Source: CAZUYC01 sp964624475 (GTDB lineage: Bacteria > Myxococcota_A > UBA9160 > SMWR01). Taken from it: a DNA stretch of 23,319 nt. Positions 17,796-23,319 of this stretch are shown here, piece after piece. The translations under genes were made by a program, and so were the position numbers. The DNA lies in NCBI GenBank assembly GCA_964624475.1, contig CAZUYC010000076.1:1-23319 (forward strand), given 5' to 3'. Below the pieces are notes generated by a model. That model was not told where the DNA came from and searched no databases. It saw only the letters and a list, made by a program, of their open reading frames with translations. Each line of letters starts with the position of its first letter. The first letter of the stretch is position 1.

Positions 17796-18389
17796 CTATC
17801 CGGCGGCCACGACCGTCCGGTGTCCGCCGTCCGCCCCGCGCAGGAAGGGATGCCACTGCTCGTGGCAGGCGCTCGCGGTCACGAGGTTCGCGAGCGGCGA
17901 GAAGCGCGGCCGCGTCGGCCGGCGCAGGAGGCGGAGCCTGGCCTGCTCCGGGGTCCTGCCCCCCTTGCGCCGGTTGCACTCGACGCAGCTGCAGACCACG
18001 TTCTCCCAGCTCGTCTTCCCGCCCATCGAGCGGGGGATCACGTGGTCGAGGTTCAGCTCCGAGCGTTGCGGGTGCGCGCCGCAGTACTGGCAGGTGAACT
18101 TGTCGCGCGCGAAGACGTTGATGCGACTGTAGCGCACGTGGCGCATGGGCACGCGGTCGAAGTGCAGGAGCGCGATCACCCGCGGCACCCGGATCGGGCC
18201 CCGCGACGTCCCGACCGACTCCGCGCCGAACGTCGAGAGCCCCGTCCACTGCTCGAAGTCGAAGGCCCGATAGGCCTCGTCGACGGCGCGGGCCGCCTGC
18301 TGGTAGATCAACGAGAAGGCGCGACGCACCGACGTGATGTGGATCGGCAGGTACGAGTGGTTCAGGACGAGGACGCTCGAGTTCACCAT
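17796..18389 (-). CDS. HNH endonuclease family protein
   Basis: 197 aa. Residues 98-139 hold the HNH/zinc module: FTCQYCG (Cys100, Cys103), LNLDHVIPRSMGG (Asp115, His116), the Asn in SWENVV, then CVECN (Cys135, Cys138). The N-terminal 90 residues (VLVLNHSYLPIHITSVRRAF ...) match the conserved front of a common stand-alone bacterial HNH family of unknown substrate. No restriction, phage or toxin partner is encoded nearby, so this is more likely a housekeeping-type family member than a restriction enzyme. It is 40 bp after selA and 9 bp before the ParA-like gene. Confidence 0.9.
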   Translation of the reverse strand: MVNSSVLVLNHSYLPIHITSVRRAFSLIYQQAARAVDEAYRAFDFEQWTGLSTFGAESVGTSRGPIRVPRVIALLHFDRVPMRHVRYSRINVFARDKFTCQYCGAHPQRSELNLDHVIPRSMGGKTSWENVVCSCVECNRRKGGRTPEQARLRLLRRPTRPRFSPLANLVTASACHEQWHPFLRGADGGHRTVVAAG

Positions 18390-18429
18390 GGACGCAGCCC
18401 TGAATCGTACCCGACCGGGACGCCGGCGA

Positions 18430-19818
18430 TCAACGCGCGGCCCCGCAGGCGTGGCGCACCGCCGCCTCGACCAGCGCCTCCTCGCCGTCGAGCAGCGTGC
18501 GGACGTCGATCACCACCCGATCGTCGCGGACGCGCGCCAGGACCGGCACCGGCGCCCCGCGCAGGCGCGCGGCGAGACCCTCCGCCCCGCCTGGCGCCGA
18601 GAGCGTCACCACGTGGCCCTCGAGCTCGAAGCCGGGTAGCGAGCCGCCGCCGACGGGGCTGCGCTCGGCCGCCACCGCGACCGCCGCGGCGCCGCCCGCC
18701 ACCCGGGCGAGCCGCCCGGCGAGGCTCCGCGCGCGCTCCGCGAGCTCCCCGGGCGAGGCCAGGAGCTGCCGGAGGGCGGGGATCTCCCGCTCGGCCCGCC
18801 CCTCCAGGCAGGCGCCGAGGGTCCAGTCGAGCGCGGCGAGCGAGAGCTTGTCGAGGCGGAGCGCCCGGGCGAGGGGGCTCTGGCGCATGGCCAGGATCGC
18901 GTCGCGCCGGCCGATCGCTATCCCCGCCTGGGGCCCGCCGAGGAGCTTGTCGCCCGAGAAGCAGACGAGGTCGGCGCCGAGGCGCAGGCGGCTCGGGGCG
19001 TGCGCCTCGGGCGGCAGACCCGCGACCTCGACCAGGGTCCCGCTCCCGAGATCCTCGAGCAGGGGGAGCCCCCGGGCGCGCGCGATCGCCGCGAGCTCGG
19101 GCAGGGTCACCTCGGCGACGAAGCCTCGCATCTCGAAGTTGCTGCGGTGGACCTTGAGCAGGAGCGCCGTCGCAGGCCCGATCGCGCGTTCATAGTCCGA
19201 GGCATGGGTCCGGTTGGTCGACCCCACCTCGACCAGGCGGACGCCCGCCCGCTCCATGATCTCCGGCACCCGGAAGGAGCCCCCGATCTCCACCAGCTCG
19301 CCGCGCGAGACCACCACCTCGCGCCCCCGGGCGAGGCTTTCCAGCGCCAGCAGCACGGCGGCGGCGTTGTTGTTCACCGCGAGCCCCGCCTCGGCGCCGG
19401 AGAGGAGCCGGAGCTTTTCGGCGACGGGCAGGAGCCGGTCGCCGCGGCGCCCGGTCGCGAGATCGAGCTCCAGGTCGGTGTAGGTGGAGCCGGCCGCTGC
19501 CGCCGCCGCGGCAGCTCCAGGAGCCATCGGCGCGCGCCCCAGGTTCGTGTGCAGCACGACCCCCGTGGCGTTCACCACTCGCCTCGGGTGCGGCGCGGCG
19601 AGCTCGCGCGCGCGATCCAAAGCGCGCGGTGAGAGATCCCCTGGGGGATCACCCCCTCCGGCGAGCCGCTCGCGTTCCTGCTCCAGCGTCTCCCGCACGG
19701 CCGCCGCGACCGCCCACTCGACGAGGCTCGGATCCAGCTCGCGCACGGCGCTCGCCAGTCGGTCCACGGCGGGGAGCGCCCTGCGGGGATCGACCTTGAC
19801 CTCGCGGCTCAGTTCCAT
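18430..19818 (-). CDS. selA: L-seryl-tRNA(Sec) selenium transferase SelA
   Basis: PLP enzyme that converts Ser-tRNA(Sec) to selenocysteinyl-tRNA(Sec) using selenophosphate. It is 462 aa, normal length. The N-terminal LPAVDRL motif, NATGVVLHTNLGRAP, the core VNNNAAAVLLAL and the PLP-binding Lys291 in CFSGDKLLGGPQAGI are all present. The Shine-Dalgarno GGAGG is only 2 bases from ATG 19818, an unusually short spacing; no better start was seen. It is first in a run of minus-strand genes. selB, selC and selD are not in the window. Its presence implies that some UGA codons in this genome encode selenocysteine. Confidence 0.96.
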   Translation of the reverse strand: MELSREVKVDPRRALPAVDRLASAVRELDPSLVEWAVAAAVRETLEQERERLAGGGDPPGDLSPRALDRARELAAPHPRRVVNATGVVLHTNLGRAPMAPGAAAAAAAAGSTYTDLELDLATGRRGDRLLPVAEKLRLLSGAEAGLAVNNNAAAVLLALESLARGREVVVSRGELVEIGGSFRVPEIMERAGVRLVEVGSTNRTHASDYERAIGPATALLLKVHRSNFEMRGFVAEVTLPELAAIARARGLPLLEDLGSGTLVEVAGLPPEAHAPSRLRLGADLVCFSGDKLLGGPQAGIAIGRRDAILAMRQSPLARALRLDKLSLAALDWTLGACLEGRAEREIPALRQLLASPGELAERARSLAGRLARVAGGAAAVAVAAERSPVGGGSLPGFELEGHVVTLSAPGGAEGLAARLRGAPVPVLARVRDDRVVIDVRTLLDGEEALVEAAVRHACGAAR

Positions 19819-20227
19819 ACCCTCCGATCGGATTCTCTAGGTGCGGTTGCGCGGGATCCCCTTGCCTCCGGGCGAAAGCCCCGGGCGGGACGGAATCCCA
19901 CCGGGCCGGCGGGTGAAGCATACCCCGCCGGCCGAGGCGACCTTCGGAGGGTCGGGGCTGATCGCGACGAGCCGGACGGGCGGCGGGGCGCTGCACGGGG
20001 CTCGTCGTGGACCCGCGTGCCGCGCCGCAGCGTGGAACTTTGGTGACAATCCGTCGATGAAGGTTCGAACTCAGCGCAGCAGATTCGGGACACGCGAGGG
20101 TGTCCCCGTCCATCCGGCGCGCGCCCTGCGCGCTCCGGGCTCCCGCTAGCCCCGCCCTCCGGCCGCTTGCGGCCGGTCGCAACACCCACGGATCTCGAAG
20201 CGGCTCGCCGAGCGCCGGGGGGCAGGC
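19819..20227. other. Divergent intergenic region between selA and the RNase gene
   Basis: 409 bases with no convincing gene. It must hold the promoters of selA (minus) and of the RNase-rplU-rpmA operon (plus), but no strong -35/-10 pair was found by eye. It is rich in inverted repeats: 19904-19933, 20087-20106 (7-bp GGGACAC/GTGTCCC stem, 6-base loop) and 20159-20176 (CCGGCCGC-TT-GCGGCCGG). A GGGC-GAAA-GCCC tetraloop hairpin also lies near 19871 on the plus strand. RNase E genes are known to be controlled through their 5-prime leaders, so some of this may be leader structure. Confidence 0.6.
19904..19933. other. Perfect 10-bp GC stem-loop upstream of selA
   Basis: GGCCGGCGGG and CCCGCCGGCC form a perfect 10-bp stem around a 10-base, AT-richer loop (TGAAGCATAC on the plus strand). 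It lies 86 bases upstream of the selA start and about 290 bases upstream of the RNase start. No T-run follows. It could be a leader element for selA or an operator, and is too G+C-rich to interpret with certainty. Confidence 0.6.
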
Positions 20228-21958
20228 GTGCATAACGATTCCCGCGGGGGAAGGCAATCCTCCGACGACATCCTGATCAACGTCAGCGAAGGCGAGACGC
20301 GGGTCGCGATCCTCGAGCAGGGGAGCTTCAACGAGCTCCACATCGAGCGCGCGAACGACCGCATCGTGACCGGCGCCGTGGTGCTCGGCCGGGTCACCCG
20401 CGTGCTGCCCGGCATGCAGGCCGCGTTCGTGGACATCGGCCTCGAGAAGGCCGCGTTCCTCTACGCGGGCGACTACCTCACCGACACCGGGCTCGTCGAC
20501 TCGGAGCTCGTCGACGACGACGAGGCCCCGCGCCCGCGGCGCCGCAGCCGCAACGGCAACGGCCGGCAGCCGCCGAGCATCGACACCCTCGTGCGCGAGG
20601 GGCAGGAGATCGTGGTCCAGGTGGCGAAGGATCCGATCGGAACCAAGGGCGCGCGCATCACCTCGCACGTCTCGATCGCCGGACGCCACCTCGTCTTGAC
20701 CCCGTGGGCGCAGCGGGTGGGGATCTCGCGACGGATCGACTCCGAGCGCGAGCGCCGGCGCCTGCGGGAGATCCTCTCGCGCCTGCGGCCGCCCGAGCTC
20801 GGCTTCATCATCCGGACGGCCGGCGAGGGCGTGCGCGAGGCCGACATCGAGGCCGACGTCCGCTACCTGACCTCGGTCTGGGACGAGATCCAGCTCCGCA
20901 AGGACCAGCTGCGCGCTCCGGCGCAGCTCTACGCGGAGCCCTCGCTGCCGCTGCGCGTGATCCGCGACATGGCGCACAACCGGACGCGGCGCATCGTGGT
21001 GGACGACGTCGCCGCGTACGAGCAGATGGCGGCCTTCCTCGAGCGCTTCGTGGCCGACCCGAAGCCGCGCCTCGAGCACTACCGGGGCGAGCTTCCGATC
21101 TTCGACCACTTCGAGATCGAGCCGCAGATCGACGCCAACCTCGGCAAGAAGGTCTGGCTCAAGTCCGGCGGCTACCTGATCGTCGACCAGAGCGAGGCCC
21201 TGACGGCGATCGACGTGAACACCGGACGCTTCGTCGGCAAGCGCGACCTCGAGGAGACGGTCCTCAAGACGAACCTCGAGGCGGTGAAGGAGGTCGTCGC
21301 CCAGCTCCGCTTCCGCAACATCGGCGGCCTCATCATCATCGATCTGATCGACATGGAGATCGCCGAGAACCGCGAGAAGGTCCATCGCGCGCTGCGCGAT
21401 GCCCTGCGCGGCGACAAGGCCAAGACCAACATCCTGAAGATCTCCGAGCTCGGCCTCGTCGAGATGACGCGCAAGCGCACGCGCGAGAACCTGGTGCAGC
21501 AGCTCTGCGAGCCCTGCAGCCACTGCGAGGGCCGCGGCTACGTGCTCTCGGCCGAGAGCGTGGCCTACAAGGTGTTGCGCGAGATCCGCAAGGACCTGCC
21601 GCGCTTCTGCGGCCGGCGCATCGCGCTGTCGGTGCACCCGGGCGTGGCCGAGATGCTGCTCTCCCGCGCGCGCAAGGCCGTGACCCGGCTCGGCGAGGAG
21701 CTCGGCCGCGAGATCGAGATCCGCGCCCGGCCGGGCCAGCACCAGGAGCAGTTCGAGGTGGTGGCGCTCGACCCCGGTCCGCCCGTCGAGCTCCGGCTCG
21801 CCTGGCTGCGCGAGCCCGAGCCGGAGGAGAAGGGCCCGGCCGCTCCCGAACCCGTGGAGGAGGCGGCCGGGGCAGCGCTCGCGATCCCAGCGGACCTGCT
21901 TGACGGGGCCGAAGAAGGGCCGATACTCCCGCCCTCCGAAGAGCTCGAGGAGCGCTGA
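20228..21958 (+). CDS. rng: Ribonuclease E/G family endoribonuclease
   Basis: Single-strand endoribonuclease for mRNA decay and rRNA processing, 576 aa. The N-terminal S1-type domain (ILINVSEGETRVAILEQG, LPGMQAAFVDIG) is split by a charged insert (about 85-115, PRPRRRSRNGNGR). The catalytic region has LTAIDVNTGRFVGKRDLEET and GGLIIIDLIDM, giving the two metal-binding Asp residues. The zinc link is CEPCSHCEGRG. Length and the lack of a long C-terminal scaffold make it RNase G-like, but the acidic 60-residue tail is extra. GTG 20228 is the first start before the conserved DDILINVS. The gene overlaps rplU by one base (TGATG). Confidence 0.95.
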   Translation: MHNDSRGGRQSSDDILINVSEGETRVAILEQGSFNELHIERANDRIVTGAVVLGRVTRVLPGMQAAFVDIGLEKAAFLYAGDYLTDTGLVDSELVDDDEAPRPRRRSRNGNGRQPPSIDTLVREGQEIVVQVAKDPIGTKGARITSHVSIAGRHLVLTPWAQRVGISRRIDSERERRRLREILSRLRPPELGFIIRTAGEGVREADIEADVRYLTSVWDEIQLRKDQLRAPAQLYAEPSLPLRVIRDMAHNRTRRIVVDDVAAYEQMAAFLERFVADPKPRLEHYRGELPIFDHFEIEPQIDANLGKKVWLKSGGYLIVDQSEALTAIDVNTGRFVGKRDLEETVLKTNLEAVKEVVAQLRFRNIGGLIIIDLIDMEIAENREKVHRALRDALRGDKAKTNILKISELGLVEMTRKRTRENLVQQLCEPCSHCEGRGYVLSAESVAYKVLREIRKDLPRFCGRRIALSVHPGVAEMLLSRARKAVTRLGEELGREIEIRARPGQHQEQFEVVALDPGPPVELRLAWLREPEPEEKGPAAPEPVEEAAGAALAIPADLLDGAEEGPILPPSEELEER

Positions 21959-22269
21959 TGTACGCCGTGATCCGCACGGGCGGGAAGCAGGCCCGCGTGA
22001 CGCCGGGCGAGCGGGTCCGGGTCGAGAAGCTCCCCGGCGCGGTCGGCGACCGCGTCGAGCTCGACCAGGTGCTGCTCCTCGGCGGGGAGGGCGCCGAGAA
22101 GGTGGGGACGCCGCTCGTCGCCGGCGCCCGCGTGGTCGGGACGATCACCGCCCAGGCGCGGGCACCCAAGGTCATCATCTTCAAGATGAAGCGGCGCAAG
22201 GGCTACCGGCGCAAGTACGGGCACCGGCAGCTCTACACCGAGATCCAGATCGACGGCATCGAGGGCTAG
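21958..22269 (+). CDS. rplU: 50S ribosomal protein L21
   Basis: 103 aa, normal length for L21, a 23S rRNA-binding protein of the large subunit. The family start MYAVIRTGGKQARV and the C-terminal KMKRRKGYRRKYGHRQLYTEI are clear. GAGGAG lies 7 bases upstream, inside the end of the RNase gene, and the ATG shares one base with its stop. It forms the conserved rplU-rpmA pair, here placed directly after an RNase E/G gene, an order seen in several bacterial groups. Confidence 0.98.
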   Translation: MYAVIRTGGKQARVTPGERVRVEKLPGAVGDRVELDQVLLLGGEGAEKVGTPLVAGARVVGTITAQARAPKVIIFKMKRRKGYRRKYGHRQLYTEIQIDGIEG

Positions 22270-22273
22270 GGCG

Positions 22274-22528
22274 ATGGCGCACAAGAAGGGGCAGGGGAGC
22301 TCGCGCAACGGCCGCGACAGCAACGGCCAGCGGCGCGGCGTCAAGGTCTTCGGCGGCGAGCGCGTGAACGCCGGCGCGATCCTCGTGCGCCAGGTCGGGA
22401 CCCGGATCCACCCGGGCCGCAACGTCGGCCGCGGCCGCGACTTCACGCTCTTCGCCCTCCGCGACGGCGTGGTCCACTACCGCAAGTCCGGCGACCGCGT
22501 CGTCGCCCGCGTCGAAGCGAGCGCCTGA
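22274..22528 (+). CDS. rpmA: 50S ribosomal protein L27
   Basis: 84 aa, typical L27. The N-terminus MAHKKGQGSSRNGRDSNGQR, which reaches the peptidyl transferase centre, is intact and starts with the plain MAHKK form, without the cleavable leader found in Firmicutes. The following GVKVFGGERVNAGAILVRQ and RIHPGRNVGRGRD are conserved. It lies 4 bp after rplU. In many bacteria obg follows; here a GNAT gene does. Confidence 0.98.
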   Translation: MAHKKGQGSSRNGRDSNGQRRGVKVFGGERVNAGAILVRQVGTRIHPGRNVGRGRDFTLFALRDGVVHYRKSGDRVVARVEASA

Positions 22529-23076
22529 TCGCACGCGGGGAGCGCCGGCTCCGGGATCCGTCCACGCGCGCCGCAGCCGAGATCCGCGCGGCCACGCCCG
22601 GGGACGCGGCGCCGATCGCCGCCATCTACAACTGGTACGTGGCCCACACCGTGATCACCTTCGAGGTGGATCCGGTGACCGAGGCCGAGATGGCGCGGCG
22701 CCTCGAGTCGGTGCTGGCCGCGCACGAGTGGCTCGTGCTCGAGCGCGCGGGCGACCTCCTGGGCTTCGCCTACGCCTCACGATTCCGCGAGCGCGCGGCC
22801 TATGCGCACGCGACCGAGTCCACCATCTACCTGCGCCACGGGCTCGAAGGGCGGGGCCTCGGTCCGCCGCTCTACGCCGAGCTGGTCCGGCGCGTCTTCG
22901 CGCGCGGCTACCGCCATCTGGTCGGCGTGATCGCGCTTCCGAACGAGCCCTCGGTGAAGCTCCACGAGCGGATCGGCTTCGTGAAGGTCGGCCAGCTCCT
23001 GCGCATCGGCCGCAAGTTCGAGCGCTGGATCGACGTCGGACACTGGCAGCTCGAGAATCCGCAGCGAAGCGGATAG
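22525..23076 (+). CDS. GNAT N-acetyltransferase, phosphinothricin acetyltransferase (Pat)-like
   Basis: Acetyl-CoA-dependent N-acetyltransferase. The first conserved stretch IRAATPGDAAPIAAIYNWYV is typical of Pat/MnaT-type enzymes. TFEVDPVTEAEMARR, STIYLRHGLEGRGLG (acetyl-CoA loop) and GVIALPNEPSVKLHERIGF follow. The domain begins well upstream of the first conventional start (GTG 22639, which would give 145 aa and lose beta-1). Between the upstream gene and there the frame is open but has no ATG, GTG or TTG. The CTG at 22525, overlapping the rpmA stop as CTGA, gives 183 aa, about the family length, and is used here with low certainty; a frameshift is the alternative. The substrate is unknown, and methionine-derivative or amino-acid-analogue detoxification is possible. 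Confidence 0.85.
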   Translation: MIARGERRLRDPSTRAAAEIRAATPGDAAPIAAIYNWYVAHTVITFEVDPVTEAEMARRLESVLAAHEWLVLERAGDLLGFAYASRFRERAAYAHATESTIYLRHGLEGRGLGPPLYAELVRRVFARGYRHLVGVIALPNEPSVKLHERIGFVKVGQLLRIGRKFERWIDVGHWQLENPQRSG

Positions 23077-23082
23077 CGGATA

Positions 23083-23110
23083 GGACGTACAAGAGCGAGT
23101 TTCGACGTCC
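23083..23110. terminator. Weak inverted repeat between convergent genes
   Basis: GGACGT and ACGTCC form a 6-bp stem around a 16-base loop, in the 50-bp gap between the GNAT gene (plus) and the partial gene (minus). The position suits a shared terminator, but the stem is short and no T-run follows. Confidence 0.25.
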
Positions 23111-23126
23111 GATAACCCTCGAACCG

Positions 23127-23319
23127 TTAAATCTCCGGGGGAGATGGACACTCTCCCTGCTCCTCACCCCCCGGTGGCAAATCCCGGATGCCGAAGCCGC
23201 TGATGCCGTTCTGGATGCCGTAGAGCGCGACCGAGACGGTGAAGAGGCCCAGCACGAAAATGCGCACGAACGCCCCGATGGTGGGGATCCATTTGCCGAC
23301 ATCGAAGGACAGGATCGCC
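23127..23319 (-). CDS. C-terminal part of a membrane protein, truncated by the window edge
   Basis: Only the last 63 codons and the TAA stop are in the window; the 5-prime end lies beyond 23319. Not recognised. The visible part reads FDVGKWIPTIGAFVRIF followed by VLGLFTVSVALYGIQNGI, a likely transmembrane helix of about 20 residues, then a short Pro/Gly/Glu-rich tail (LPPGGEEQGECPSPPEI) that is probably exposed. The frame has no stop across all 192 bases. It converges on the GNAT gene. Nothing else can be said about its function. Confidence 0.6.
   Translation of the reverse strand, partial: AILSFDVGKWIPTIGAFVRIFVLGLFTVSVALYGIQNGISGFGIRDLPPGGEEQGECPSPPEI

Noticed and set aside
20704..21903. 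Second long plus-strand frame inside the RNase gene
   Set aside because: Frame-shifted shadow, rich in Arg/Ala/Pro without motifs; the 20228 frame has all RNase E/G residues.

Overview
The window is a GC-rich (clearly above 60% by eye), gene-dense stretch of a bacterial chromosome. Gene order points to a deltaproteobacterial-type lineage (Myxococcota, Desulfobacterota, Binatota or similar): rho-prfA-prmC-murA-hisD-hisB-hisH-hisA-hisF runs straight into the macromolecular synthesis operon rpsU-dnaG-rpoD. That placement is inferred from synteny and composition only. No phage, insertion sequence, CRISPR array or plasmid gene was recognised.

Layout. From 19.8 kb down to 0 everything is on the minus strand. 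In transcription order it reads: selA, an HNH endonuclease, a ParA/MinD-type ATPase, a J-domain/HTH fusion, rluD and pgeF; then a perfect 66-bp palindrome, a good sigma-70-type promoter and a long leader; then rho, prfA, prmC, murA, hisD and hisB; then a 196-bp repeat-filled gap; then hisH, a putative lipoprotein gene, hisA and hisF; then rpsU, dnaG, rpoD and a CAT-anticodon tRNA. After a 409-bp divergent intergenic region, the plus strand carries an RNase E/G gene, rplU, rpmA and a GNAT acetyltransferase. A convergent partial membrane-protein gene runs off the right edge.

How the genes work together. The left half couples transcription and replication initiation (RpoD, DnaG), ribosome assembly and translation termination (S21, RF1 and its methylase PrmC), transcription termination (Rho), the first committed peptidoglycan step (MurA) and the later steps of histidine synthesis (HisD, B, H, A, F). 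Most junctions overlap by 4 bp or are only a few bases apart, which indicates translational coupling. SelA shows that the organism probably makes selenocysteine.

Most notable. (1) A family of GC-rich palindromic repeats sits at gene junctions and also inside coding sequence. Copies form N-terminal extensions of HisA, HisD (three tandem units of 54 bp) and PrmC, read in two different frames, and two more fill the hisB-hisH gap. They resemble in kind the protein-coding palindromic elements of Rickettsia. (2) A perfect 66-bp palindrome with no spacer lies between the pgeF stop codon and the rho promoter. (3) Two genes (pgeF and the GNAT gene) have coding-like sequence that reaches back to a CTGA overlap with the upstream stop, without a conventional start codon. 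(4) A small fusion of a J-like domain without HPD to a RodZ-type HTH is encoded next to a ParA-like ATPase.
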